A stretch of 64,000 bases of DNA from Collimonas rhizosphaerae (lineage in GTDB: Bacteria > Pseudomonadota > Gammaproteobacteria > Burkholderiales > Burkholderiaceae_D). Of this stretch, positions 8,544 through 16,952 are shown one piece after another (within the stretch, counting starts at the first letter, position 1; each line of letters opens with the position of its first letter). The stretch spans positions 186,001-250,000 of the forward strand of contig NZ_JBANDC010000006.1 of assembly GCF_038896935.1 (NCBI RefSeq). The letters run 5' to 3'. The notes under the pieces were generated by a model, which did not search any database, was not told the origin of the DNA, and saw only the letters and a list, made by a program, of their open reading frames with translations. The position numbers and the translations under genes are program-made.

Positions 8544-8960
8544 ATGTCGGAAACTCAAGTCGTGGTCGTTAGTCCCGAAGGCGAGTTATACGCCGGGAGC
8601 GCCGGGTTGGTCACTCTGCCAGGCATCGCCGGCTCGCTCGGCATCTTGCCCGGCCACACGCCGCTGCTGACCCGCCTGAGGCCGGGCGCGGTCCATATCA
8701 AGCGGGTGAGCGGCGAAGACGATTACATTTATGTCGCCGGCGGCTACGCCGAAATCCAGCCGCACTCCGTCACCATCCTGGCCGACACTGCGATCCGCGG
8801 CAAAGACCTCGACGAAGCCAAAGCCACCGCGGCCAGGCAGCAGGCCGAGGAACGTTTGCAAAACCAGGCATCGAATATCGACTACGCCATCGCGCAAGCC
8901 GAACTGGCGGAAGCCACGGCGCAACTGGCGACGCTGGCGCAAATGCGGCGCGGTAAATAA
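8544..8960 (+). CDS. atpC: Solitary F1 ATP synthase epsilon subunit
   Basis: The 138-residue protein is full length for the epsilon subunit: an N-terminal beta-sandwich with LPGIAGSLGILPGHTPLLTRL and YVAGGYAEIQPHSVTILADTA, then two C-terminal helices from RGKDLDEAKA onward. In F1 this subunit couples the rotor to the catalytic head and inhibits ATP hydrolysis. No other ATP synthase gene is nearby; the neighbours are pcp and a secreted SH3 protein. It is therefore probably a second copy rather than the operon-borne one. Sequence looks functional, with conserved residues kept. Confidence 0.85.
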   Translation: MSETQVVVVSPEGELYAGSAGLVTLPGIAGSLGILPGHTPLLTRLRPGAVHIKRVSGEDDYIYVAGGYAEIQPHSVTILADTAIRGKDLDEAKATAARQQAEERLQNQASNIDYAIAQAELAEATAQLATLAQMRRGK

Positions 8961-9027
8961 GCTGGTTTAGGCGCCGGGCGCCTTGTCGCAGATCACCGTG
9001 ATCGCGGCCTAGGCGCCCAGGCAAGGC

Positions 9028-9639
9028 CTATCGCGGCTGTGGCCTGTCTTGGCCCGGTCGGCCTGGCCTGTTGCCGCCATGCGACGGCCGGCCGCCTGGC
9101 GGCTTCGCTCCTTGCGGCGGACGGTGCCCACCGCCGAATCCGGGCGGCCGCGGCCGGCCCGGCGCCACTACAGGCGGTTTCGGGAACGGCCTCGGCGGCG
9201 GCCGCACCACTACCGGCGGACGCGGCCGATGGTGCGGACGATGCGCCCAATGCGACTGCTGCCCGTACCACGGACGTCCGCGATAATTCTGCCCCCAGTA
9301 AGCGCCGATGCTGAAAGCGATGATCGGCAATCCGATAGCGCTGCCGTAAGTGATCAGCGGCACCTGGCTGCCCTGGTAGGGATAGTTCAGGTTTTGCGCA
9401 AACACCCAGCCGCGGTTGCCGTCAGGGAGCGACACATCGCACCAGCTATAGCCGTTGATACAGCCAGCCACCGTTACCGGAGTGCCCGGCCGCAGCTGGG
9501 CCACCAGCGGATAATCACGCGCCGGACCGGCGCGCAGGTTGACGTTCTTGCTGGTGAATGCCTGCTGCTGGGCGATTGCCGCAACAGGCAGGCCGAGGCA
9601 GGCAACTGCAATCAGCGGTAACAGACGGATGCGAAACAT
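9028..9639 (-). CDS. Secreted SH3-domain protein with Pro/Gly-rich tail
   Basis: The ATG at 9639 was chosen because GGAGGTG lies just upstream; the longer frame starts at a TTG inside that ribosome site. The 203-residue product has a signal peptide ending near AIAQQQ, then a bacterial SH3 domain (about residues 25-90) with NVNLRAGPARDYPLVAQL and YSWCDVSLPDGNRGWVF, which usually binds peptidoglycan or other envelope ligands. After a hydrophobic patch around residues 95-115 comes a low-complexity tail of Pro, Gly, Arg and His. It is likely periplasmic or envelope-associated. Function beyond binding is unknown. Confidence 0.8.
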   Translation of the reverse strand: MFRIRLLPLIAVACLGLPVAAIAQQQAFTSKNVNLRAGPARDYPLVAQLRPGTPVTVAGCINGYSWCDVSLPDGNRGWVFAQNLNYPYQGSQVPLITYGSAIGLPIIAFSIGAYWGQNYRGRPWYGQQSHWAHRPHHRPRPPVVVRPPPRPFPKPPVVAPGRPRPPGFGGGHRPPQGAKPPGGRPSHGGNRPGRPGQDRPQPR

Positions 9640-9718
9640 GACCACCTCCAATGGATTGACAATCGATGCCGGGCGCAGCCAAGAATACCGCGAAAATTAC
9701 CCCATGGAAATATATGAT

Positions 9719-10615
9719 TCACTGATACCCGCTATCACGCAGCATGGCGATGAATAGCCGCAAGGTGGCCGGCATCTGGCGCCGGCTCGGATAATAAAGG
9801 AAGAATCCCGACATCGGCTGGCACCACGCATCCAGCACGCGCAGCAGGCGGCCTTGCTCTATCGATTCCTGCGCCTGCGCTTCATAGACATACGCCAGGC
9901 CGATGCCGTCGAGCGCGGCGCGCAGTATCAGTTCATCGTCGTCCAGCAGCAAAGGGCCGTCGACCGCAATCGCCAGCGGCTCGCCGTCTTTGCTGAACTC
10001 CCAGGCATACACCGCGCCGCTGGGGAAGCGGCGGCCGACGCAAGCATGCTGTTTCAGTTCCTGCGGCTGCCGCGGCAGACCCCGGCGCGCCGCATACATG
10101 GGCGAAGCCACCACGATCAGGCGCACCGGCGGCCCCAACGGCAAGGCGACCATGTCCTGCGCCAGGCTCTCTCCGAAACGGATGCCGGCATCGAAGCCGC
10201 CGGCGACGATATCGACCAGGCCGTCATCGGTCACCACTTCCAGCCGAATCTGCGGATAAGCCGCCAGGAAACGCGCAAACAACGGCGCCAGCAGCAGCCG
10301 CGCCGCTGGCCGCGGCACGTTCAGGCGCAAAGTGCCGCGCGGCGTATCGCGGAAATCGTTGAGCCGCTCCAGCGCTTCGCCGATCTCGCGCAACGCCGGC
10401 TCCAACCGCAGCAGCAGCTGCAGCCCGGCTTCGGTCGGCGTCACGCTGCGCGTGGTGCGGTTGAGCAGGCGCACCGCCAGGCGCGTTTCCAGCGTCCGTA
10501 TGGCATGGCTCAGGGCCGACGCGGAAACGCCGCACTCGAGGGCCGCCTTGCTGAAACTGCGATGGCGGGCGACGCAGGCAAATGCATCCAGTTCGCTGAG
10601 GCCGGGTTTATTCAT
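9719..10615 (-). CDS. LysR-family regulator divergent from aldo/keto reductase
   Basis: The 298-residue protein has the LysR N-terminal winged helix (ELDAFACVARHRSFSKAA, then SALSHAIRTLE) and a C-terminal effector domain with GFDAGIRFGESLAQDMVA. The ATG sits 100 bp from the aldo/keto reductase gene on the other strand, the classic LysR arrangement, so it probably controls that gene. It clearly resembles the LysR at 15923-16807, including the DMVA/DMIA and YAWEFSKDG/FNWEFFKNG segments, pointing to duplication within this accessory region. The inducer cannot be told from sequence. Confidence 0.88.
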   Translation of the reverse strand: MNKPGLSELDAFACVARHRSFSKAALECGVSASALSHAIRTLETRLAVRLLNRTTRSVTPTEAGLQLLLRLEPALREIGEALERLNDFRDTPRGTLRLNVPRPAARLLLAPLFARFLAAYPQIRLEVVTDDGLVDIVAGGFDAGIRFGESLAQDMVALPLGPPVRLIVVASPMYAARRGLPRQPQELKQHACVGRRFPSGAVYAWEFSKDGEPLAIAVDGPLLLDDDELILRAALDGIGLAYVYEAQAQESIEQGRLLRVLDAWCQPMSGFFLYYPSRRQMPATLRLFIAMLRDSGYQ

Positions 10616-10715
10616 TCATGAATTATTTTCAGTATTTCATTGAATATAACATGGCTTATCGCCAGCAATGATGGAGAGGATACTGGCTTCAATCCCACTA
10701 CGAAAGGAATTTCCC

Positions 10716-11714
10716 ATGAAAACCCGCACATTAGGACGCAACGGCCTGCAAGTCTCCGCACTCGGCCTCGGCTGCATGGGCATGAGCTTCGGCTACGGCG
10801 GCGCCGATGACGCGCAGTCTGTCCGTACCCTGCAGCATGCCGTCGAACTGGGCGTAACCCATTTCGATACCGCCGAAGTCTACGGCCCTTATGTCAATGA
10901 AGAACTGGTCGGGCGCGCGCTCAAGGCAGTCCGCGGACAGGTCACCATCGCCACCAAGTTCGGCTTCAGGATTTCGCCGCATGGCGAAGGCGTGGCGCGC
11001 ATGGCCGGCGTCGACAGCCGGCCGGAACATGTGCGGACCGCCGTCGAAGGTTCGCTCAAGCGCCTTGGTGTGGAGACCATCGACCTGCTGTACCAGCACC
11101 GGGTCGATCCGCAAGTCGCCATCGAGGATACGATGGGCGCGATGGCCGAGCTGGTGCGTGCCGGCAAAGTACGCCACCTGGGCCTGTCGGAAGTCTCCGC
11201 CGCCACCCTGCGGCGCGCCCATGCAGTGCATCCGATTGCCGCCGTGCAGTCCGAATATTCCTTGTGGAGCCGCGACCAGGAGAATGAAGTGCTGCCGGCT
11301 TGCGCCGAACTGGGCGTGGGTTTTGTGCCGTACAGCCCGCTCGGCCGCGGTTTCCTGACCGGCAAGCTGAGCACCACGCAAGGACTGGCGGCCGACGACT
11401 ACCGCCGCACGCTGCCGCGTTTCCAGGATCAGGCGATGCAAAGCAACCGCGTCCTGCTTGAAGCGCTGGTAACGCTGGCCGGCCGCCGCGGCTGCACGCC
11501 GGCGCAGCTGGCGCTGGCCTGGCTGCTGGCGCAAGGCGAACAGATCATGCCTATCCCCGGGGTCAGGCAGATCAAGCATCTGGAAGAGAACGTAGCAGCG
11601 GCTGATATCGTGCTGCGGACCGACGAACTGGCTGCCATCCGCGCCGCGCTGCCGGACGAAAAAATCGTCGGCCAGCGCTACGGCGCCAAGGAGCTGGAAA
11701 TGATCAATCTTTGA
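10716..11714 (+). CDS. Aldo/keto reductase
   Basis: The ATG at 10716 follows AAAGGAA and gives 332 residues, the normal size. The tetrad of the superfamily is visible: Asp and Tyr in THFDTAEVYGPYVNEE, Lys in VTIATKFGF and His in DLLYQHRVDP. The C-terminal NADPH-site pattern MPIPGVRQIKHLEEN is kept. It belongs to the YghZ/AKR13-like group that reduces aldehydes and related carbonyls in the cytosol. It lies divergent from a LysR gene that probably regulates it. Its stop abuts a TetR remnant, so DNA just downstream has been rearranged. Confidence 0.9.
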   Translation: MKTRTLGRNGLQVSALGLGCMGMSFGYGGADDAQSVRTLQHAVELGVTHFDTAEVYGPYVNEELVGRALKAVRGQVTIATKFGFRISPHGEGVARMAGVDSRPEHVRTAVEGSLKRLGVETIDLLYQHRVDPQVAIEDTMGAMAELVRAGKVRHLGLSEVSAATLRRAHAVHPIAAVQSEYSLWSRDQENEVLPACAELGVGFVPYSPLGRGFLTGKLSTTQGLAADDYRRTLPRFQDQAMQSNRVLLEALVTLAGRRGCTPAQLALAWLLAQGEQIMPIPGVRQIKHLEENVAAADIVLRTDELAAIRAALPDEKIVGQRYGAKELEMINL

Positions 11715-11845
11715 TCAGGGAGGGTTTCGATAAAGCCAGCACCAACCGGATCGCTGAAGTGGCGCGCGTGAACGTTGGCTCGCTTTATCAAGATTACCTG
11801 GGCAATGAGGCGCTGGTTGCCGCCGGCTCGCAGATCGACAGTTGA
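11711..11845 (+). pseudogene. Remnant of a TetR-type helix-turn-helix
   Basis: Read in frame from 11711 to the TGA at 11843-11845, the sequence encodes REGFDKASTNRIAEVARV followed by NVGSLYQDYLGNEALVAA. This is the DNA-binding helix-turn-helix of a TetR regulator (usual pattern TTNRIAEVAGVSVGSLYQYF-NKEAL). There is no start, no helix 1 and no ligand domain. It is a fragment left by a deletion that fused it to an oppositely oriented SRPBCC remnant near base 11822. Confidence 0.7.
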
Positions 11846-11971
11846 TTTGGTGGTGTGCCAATCGTCGGAAGCCGTGTTCCACTGCATGATATCGCTCGGC
11901 GTTGTGTAAGCACGCCAGACCTTGGCGATGGGAGCATTGATGAAAGTTTCGACGGTGATTTTCGTGACCAT
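11822..11971 (-). pseudogene. Truncated SRPBCC/AHSA1-like gene
   Basis: From ATG 11971 the - strand reads MVTKITVETFINAPIAKVWR, then YTTPSDIMQWNTASDDWHTT and VDLRAGG. This is a typical start of a START-like AHSA1 protein (about 140 residues when intact). After VDLRAGG, near 11822, the frame continues antisense through the TetR remnant, so only about 50 family residues survive. An in-frame ATG at 11986 adds five residues and overlaps the AraC stop by a few bases. The remnant indicates loss of a former SRPBCC gene beside the AraC regulator. Confidence 0.65.
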
Positions 11972-11982
11972 GATTCTTGCTG

Positions 11983-12969
11983 TCATTTGCTGTCAAGCGG
12001 TTGAAATGTCTTATCGGCGGGTTGCGCACGGAGCGTACCGGGAGGTACTCCATGCAGGCGCTTGAAGGCGCGGCTAAACGATGCTTCGGATTCGTATCCC
12101 AACTGCCGCGCCACATCAGCAACGGTCAGCTGGCCATGCCGCAACCAGGTGCCGGCAATGTGCATGCGCCACTGTGCCAGGTAGCGCGCCGGCGACAGGC
12201 CAACGGCGGAGGTGAAGCGCTCGGTGAACGCAGAGCGCGAAAGCGCGGCGATACGCGCCAGCGATCCGACCGACCATAGATGGCCGGGCTGGCGGTGGAT
12301 GGCGGCGACTGCCCGCCCTATGCGGGGGTCTCGGACTCCCGCCAGCCAGCCCTTCGGATCGGCATCGTACGCTTCGGCCCAGGCTCGCACCAGATGCGTC
12401 ACTACCGCGTCGGCCAGGCGCGCCATCACCGTCGCCGACCCTATGCGGCGGGCTGCCACTTCGGCCGCCATCAGGGACAGCAGGGTAGGAAGTGCCGGGT
12501 CCGCTGGATCGGTGCTGCGCAGCAAGACAAGCTCCGGCATCAACTCGGTGAGAGGGTGCACCGCCGGCTCTTCGAATTCGACGGCGCAGCACACGATTAG
12601 CGCGCGGGCGCCGCCGCCGCCCGCGCGCATATTGTGAGTTGTCGGTCCGATGGTGTCCTGGTCGAATTCTTGCAGCGGCCGCACGGCCGAGTTCGGATCA
12701 TCCGCGATGGCGTGGCCCGTGCCGCGCGGTAGAAAAGCAAGGTCGCCTGTTTCGATCCAGACCGGTTCTTGGGACGGCAAGCGCAGCCAGCAACCGCCTT
12801 CGACGACGAAATGCAGACACACGCCGTCTTGCTGCGGGATCGCGACGCCCCAGGGCGCAGTCATATCGGTTCGGCAGTACGAGGCGCGGGTTAGCCTCAA
12901 GTCCTGAAGGACTGGGCTCAAATGGTCTGGTGTTCGACTTGAGGCGATGGGCTGGAAGCGGTTAGTCAT
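11983..12969 (-). CDS. AraC-family regulator with cupin-type N-terminal domain
   Basis: The 328-residue protein has an N-terminal cupin-like ligand domain (about residues 15-190, with VCLHFVVEGGCWLRLP and DLAFLPRGTGHAI) and a C-terminal AraC HTH pair (about 225-320, with SVGSLARIAALSRSAFTERF and VADVARQLGYESEASFSRAF). It is the last gene of a DUF1579-MFS-AraC operon, overlapping the transporter gene by 8 bp, so it probably controls that operon. AraC proteins of this cupin_6 type often regulate efflux or oxidoreductase genes. Confidence 0.88.
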   Translation of the reverse strand: MTNRFQPIASSRTPDHLSPVLQDLRLTRASYCRTDMTAPWGVAIPQQDGVCLHFVVEGGCWLRLPSQEPVWIETGDLAFLPRGTGHAIADDPNSAVRPLQEFDQDTIGPTTHNMRAGGGGARALIVCCAVEFEEPAVHPLTELMPELVLLRSTDPADPALPTLLSLMAAEVAARRIGSATVMARLADAVVTHLVRAWAEAYDADPKGWLAGVRDPRIGRAVAAIHRQPGHLWSVGSLARIAALSRSAFTERFTSAVGLSPARYLAQWRMHIAGTWLRHGQLTVADVARQLGYESEASFSRAFKRLHGVPPGTLRAQPADKTFQPLDSK

Positions 12970-14197
12970 CGGGCTGGGCGACTCGATTCAGAAGTTGGCG
13001 CTGGATATCGGGACGTGGCACCGATGCCGGCGCCATCGGCACCGGCGCCTCGAAGCTTCGTGTCGCCCAGGCGGCCGGCAGGGCCAGCGTGCACAGCGCC
13101 AATCCTACCAACACAACCGCGCTCACGTCAAACCGCACCAGCGCCCATCCACCCGCCAAGGATCCGGCCGCGATGCCCGCGTTGATGGCGGAGGCGCTCA
13201 GCGACGCGGCAAGATCGCCGCCTTGCCCGGCCAGTCCGACCACACGGATTTGAATGGCAGGAACCATGCCGAAACCGATAATGCCCCAGGCGGCCAAAAT
13301 CAGCATCGCCATGAATGCACCAGAGCCAAAAAAGTAAAGTGAACTGAGCACGGCCAGCAGCAGCGCGTTGGCGACCACGATAGTGGCGCTTGCGTTGCGG
13401 TCTGCCAGACGGCCGCCAGCGAACATGCCCGCCGCGCTGGCGACGCCGTAGACCAGCAGATAGGCGGCGATTGACTTGTCCGTCGCCCCGGCGACTTGCT
13501 TGAGATACGGTGCGATATAGGTGAAGACGCTGAATTGTCCGCCCATCAACAACGCCGCCACGGCCAGCAGCGCCAATACGCGCGGTGCAAACGCAGCGCG
13601 CGCCTGTGCCATGGTGCCGACGGCGGCCCCGGCCTCGTGGCGCGGAACGATCGCCAGCGTCGCGGCCCACGCCAGCGCACCGAGTGCGGCGATGCCCGCG
13701 AACACCGCCCTCCAGCCCATCGCCTGCGCCATCCAGGTGCCTAGCGGCACGCCCAGCACGGTCGCAACGGCGACGCCGCCAAATACCATGGACATGGCCT
13801 GTCCGCGCTGCCTGGCGGGCACCAGTCCCGCGGCTACGACAGACGCCGCTCCCACGAACAGCCCGTGCATGGCGCCGGGCACGAAGCGCGCCAGCGCCAG
13901 CAGGCCAAAATGGCGAGAGACAATGATGACGACGTTAGACGCGACAAACACCGCCAGCGCCAAAGCCAGCACAAAGCGGCGCTCGAACCGCGTCGTCAGC
14001 GCAGTGGCAATGGGGCCGCCAATGGCGATGCCCAAGGCATACGCCATCACCAGGTGGCTGGCGGTGGCGATTGGTATCGCCAGGTCGCGAGCGACAAGAT
14101 CCAGCACGCCGACAACGACAAACTCGGCCGTGCCGAAGACGAACGCGCTCAGCGCCAGCGCAAACAGCGCGGTTTGCGCCCTGGCCTGCGGATTCAC
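12962..14197 (-). CDS. MFS efflux transporter (AraJ/YdhP-like)
   Basis: The 411-residue protein has twelve hydrophobic segments and the layout of the drug:H+ antiporter-1 group, including FVFGTAEFVVVGVLDLVARD in helix 1 and a GLVPARQRGQAMSMVFGG loop with the motif-C-like GVPLGTWMAQ after it. The start is GTG, whose last base and next two overlap the upstream DUF1579 stop (GTGA), suggesting coupled translation. It probably exports a small molecule, with the AraC gene downstream as regulator. The substrate is unknown. Confidence 0.87.
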   Translation of the reverse strand: MNPQARAQTALFALALSAFVFGTAEFVVVGVLDLVARDLAIPIATASHLVMAYALGIAIGGPIATALTTRFERRFVLALALAVFVASNVVIIVSRHFGLLALARFVPGAMHGLFVGAASVVAAGLVPARQRGQAMSMVFGGVAVATVLGVPLGTWMAQAMGWRAVFAGIAALGALAWAATLAIVPRHEAGAAVGTMAQARAAFAPRVLALLAVAALLMGGQFSVFTYIAPYLKQVAGATDKSIAAYLLVYGVASAAGMFAGGRLADRNASATIVVANALLLAVLSSLYFFGSGAFMAMLILAAWGIIGFGMVPAIQIRVVGLAGQGGDLAASLSASAINAGIAAGSLAGGWALVRFDVSAVVLVGLALCTLALPAAWATRSFEAPVPMAPASVPRPDIQRQLLNRVAQPDD

Positions 14198-14865
14198 GGG
14201 GCGGTGCGGGTGTAAACCGCGCGCGTTGCAAGCCGTTCCTTGTCGCCTGGACGCGTGAAGTACAGCTCGATCGTGTGGCGATCGTTGCTCTCGATGCGGA
14301 TCACGGTGCGCATGGGAATCGACTTGCCGGCATACGCTTCGCCAGCCACGCCTTGGTCGGTGAACACGCCGGTCAGGCTGATGGCGGTCTGAGGGCCGGA
14401 GCCGGTGCTGCTGGCATAGCTCATCATTTCGGAGTTGACGGCATCAATGGTGACCCACTCATAGCGCCGGTCCATATTGCTGTAGCCTAGCCAGCCACGC
14501 CGCCAATAGCGTGCCCCCTCCAGGCTGCCTTCGGTCGTGTCCTCCAGATAGCGTCCGCCTGCAACCCATTCGCGCCGGGCCACAATGTCATCAGATGTGA
14601 TGGGCGGTTCGTCATCCCGGCGCCCCAAGGTACCGTAGATACCCATCTGGACATGCCATGTGCCGACCAGCGGGGCGATCGCCGCATGGCCAGCGCCAGG
14701 CAGCCCGCGGCGTATCCACGCCGGCAGCTCCGCCGCTGCCGAACGGGCGCCCGGCGCCGGCAGATTGCTGTCTTGCGCGAGAACAAGGGGCGCCTCGGCG
14801 ATGAGGGCAGTGAAGGTCAGCGCCGCTGCGCACCAAGGTTTCCAATGAATAGTCATACAGGTCAT
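14194..14865 (-). CDS. Secreted DUF1579 family protein
   Basis: The ATG at 14865 (or 14856, three codons on) gives a signal peptide with hydrophobic core AAALTFTALIAEAPLVLA and a mature part of about 190 residues. The region LVGTWHVQM near residue 70, EWVAGGRYLEDTTEGSL, YWRRGWLGYSNMDRRYEWV and a C-terminal IELYFTRPGDKE match DUF1579, a beta-barrel (lipocalin-like) family of unknown role. No strong ribosome site was found at either ATG. A longer frame reaches 14991 but would bury the signal peptide. It heads the operon with MFS and AraC genes. Confidence 0.7.
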   Translation of the reverse strand: MTCMTIHWKPWCAAALTFTALIAEAPLVLAQDSNLPAPGARSAAAELPAWIRRGLPGAGHAAIAPLVGTWHVQMGIYGTLGRRDDEPPITSDDIVARREWVAGGRYLEDTTEGSLEGARYWRRGWLGYSNMDRRYEWVTIDAVNSEMMSYASSTGSGPQTAISLTGVFTDQGVAGEAYAGKSIPMRTVIRIESNDRHTIELYFTRPGDKERLATRAVYTRTAP

Positions 14866-15008
14866 CCAGTTTGATTGGGTTGCGTTACGTGAGCCAGCGG
14901 CCGTAGCGCGGCGCCGCCGGTCCCGAAGTTCTCGGTAAGCAGTCTGACAGGTACCTCGGCTCCACTCTATGACCGTTTGACCGGTTTGCATCGCTGATTG
15001 TCTGGTGA

Positions 15009-15782
15009 TCAGGCGATGGAATAGCCGCCGTCAACGAGCAGGCCGTGGCCGGAAACGAACGAGGCGTCATCCGAGGCAAGGAAAGCCACGACGGCAGCTA
15101 TCTCTTCCGACCTGCCGGCACGGCCGGCAACGGTCGAGGCTGCGAAGGTGTCCTTCGCCTCGCTGCTCGGCCAGATGCGGTCTTGGAACGGGGTGTCGAT
15201 GATGCCGGGATTGACGGCGTTGACCCGCACGCCTTGCTTGAACAATTCTATCGACGCCGTCTTGGTCAGGCCGAGAACCGCGTGTTTGCTGGCGATGTAG
15301 AGGCCCGCATTGGCGAAGCCGATGACGCCGCCCATCGATGCATTGTTGATGATGGTGCCGCCGCCTTGCGCCAGCATTGCCTTCGCTTCATGCTTCATCG
15401 ACCAGAAGACGCCGCGGACATTGGCGTTGAAAATCGTGTCATACGTTTCATTCGATTGCTCCACGAAGGGTGTGAACTCACCTTCGGTACCAGCATTGTT
15501 GAAAGCAACGTCGATCCGGCCATAGAGCGAGATGGTCTTGGCAACCAGGTCGATCACATCTTGTTCGATATTGATGTCGGCGACGACGGCCGACGCTTCG
15601 TGACCATCCTTCCTGATCTCGGCGACGAGCGCGTCGATTTCGGCCCGGCGGCGGGCGCTGGCGACCACTTTGGCGCCACGGCGGGCCAGTTCGATGGCCG
15701 TGGCGCGGCCGATGCCGGAACTGGCGCCGGTGACCAGCGCGACTTTTCCGGAAAGAGTTTGGGGTGAGACGGAAGCATTCAT
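15009..15782 (-). CDS. SDR-family oxidoreductase
   Basis: Starting at ATG 15782, with GGAG eight bases upstream, gives 257 residues. The Rossmann motif TGASSGIGRAT, the NNAG motif, the catalytic Ser in the NNASMGG stretch and the YIASKHAVLGLTK catalytic Tyr/Lys are all present; the C-terminal FLASDDASFVSGHGLLVDGG is typical. It is a classical short-chain dehydrogenase of NAD(P)H specificity unknown; the Arg after VVASARR hints at NADPH. It is divergent from a LysR gene with 140 bp between them, so likely regulated by it. Confidence 0.9.
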   Translation of the reverse strand: MNASVSPQTLSGKVALVTGASSGIGRATAIELARRGAKVVASARRRAEIDALVAEIRKDGHEASAVVADINIEQDVIDLVAKTISLYGRIDVAFNNAGTEGEFTPFVEQSNETYDTIFNANVRGVFWSMKHEAKAMLAQGGGTIINNASMGGVIGFANAGLYIASKHAVLGLTKTASIELFKQGVRVNAVNPGIIDTPFQDRIWPSSEAKDTFAASTVAGRAGRSEEIAAVVAFLASDDASFVSGHGLLVDGGYSIA

Positions 15783-15922
15783 TTGTTTCTCCATAATCAG
15801 TAAGTTGAGGGCTAAGGAAGGGAAAAAGAAAATTTCGCTGATTCCTTGGACGCTATTCTGCAACTTGATATTGATATGATAAAGTAGTCAATATTCCTTA
15901 CAATACTGAATAATATTCATCA

Positions 15923-16807
15923 ATGGAAAATTCCGAGCTTGCCGAACTTGCCGTGTTTGCCGTGGTGGCGAAGTACCTGAGCTTTCGCCAGGCAGCCACC
16001 GAACGAGGCACATCTGCGTCAGCGATCAGTCATTCGATACGCAGCCTGGAAACCCGGGTGGGGGTACGTCTTTTTCATCGCACCACGCGCAGTGTTTCGC
16101 TGACTGAAGCCGGGGAGATATTGTTTACTCGGCTGGGGCCGGCATTTTCGGATATGCGGGCAGCCGTGGATGAGTTGAACTCCTTCCGCGCCACGCCTTT
16201 CGGTACAGTCAGGATCAATGTTCCCAACTCGATTGCTCCCTTTGTACTCGGCGATGCGATGGAGCTGCTGCTGAAGCGCAATCCCGGACTGAAGCTGGAG
16301 GTGGTGGCCACCGACACGCTGGTCGATATCGTGGAACAAGGTTTCGATGCGGGAATCCGCTTCGGCGAACGTCTATCGCAGGACATGATCGCGGTTCGGA
16401 TCAAATCGAAGTTCCGCTTCACCGTCGTCGGCTCGCCCAGCTATTTCGAAGGCAAGCAGCCACCTTTGACACCCCATGATCTGCACAGCCACACATGTAT
16501 CCGATATGCATTTCCCAGCGGAACGATCTTCAATTGGGAGTTCTTCAAGAACGGCGAGACCGTTCAGGTCGAGGTCTCGGGGCCGTTAACGGTCGATAGC
16601 CAAGAATTAATGGCGGATGCCGCGGCGCGAGGTTTGGGCCTGGGATACGTCTGGGAAGACCGCGCCGCGCCTTATCTGCGCGATGGCCGGCTCAGGCGCT
16701 GCCTCGAGGACTGGTGTAATGTCGACGAAGGGCTATTCCTCTATTTCCCAAGCCGCAGGCACCAGTCTGCCGGTCTCAGAGCATTGATTGAGGTAATGAA
16801 GGCATAG
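15923..16807 (+). CDS. LysR-family regulator divergent from SDR gene
   Basis: The 294-residue protein has the LysR HTH (ELAVFAVVAKYLSFRQAA, SAISHSIRSLETRVGVRL) and an effector domain with GFDAGIRFGERLSQDMIAV. The intergenic region is AT-rich and contains a TGAAT-N3-ATTCA dyad at 15907-15919, just upstream of the start. It is a likely activator of the divergent SDR gene. It is a paralogue-like relative of the LysR at 9719-10615. Confidence 0.88.
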   Translation: MENSELAELAVFAVVAKYLSFRQAATERGTSASAISHSIRSLETRVGVRLFHRTTRSVSLTEAGEILFTRLGPAFSDMRAAVDELNSFRATPFGTVRINVPNSIAPFVLGDAMELLLKRNPGLKLEVVATDTLVDIVEQGFDAGIRFGERLSQDMIAVRIKSKFRFTVVGSPSYFEGKQPPLTPHDLHSHTCIRYAFPSGTIFNWEFFKNGETVQVEVSGPLTVDSQELMADAAARGLGLGYVWEDRAAPYLRDGRLRRCLEDWCNVDEGLFLYFPSRRHQSAGLRALIEVMKA

Positions 16808-16952
16808 GTAATAGTTCGCTGTTGGAATTGCAGGCCGGGCAGCGGACCTGCTCCAAAATCCTTGTTGCCATCAAATACATGGCGCAGCGTGTCGGAAGTG
16901 ACGTATTTCTGACGACATAGGTCGCCGGGTTTTTCCGGTAAACAACCGAGGA

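Noticed and set aside
8969..8983. Inverted repeat AGGCGCC-G-GGCGCCT after atpC as terminator
   Set aside because: The one-base spacer and lack of a T-run make it a poor terminator.
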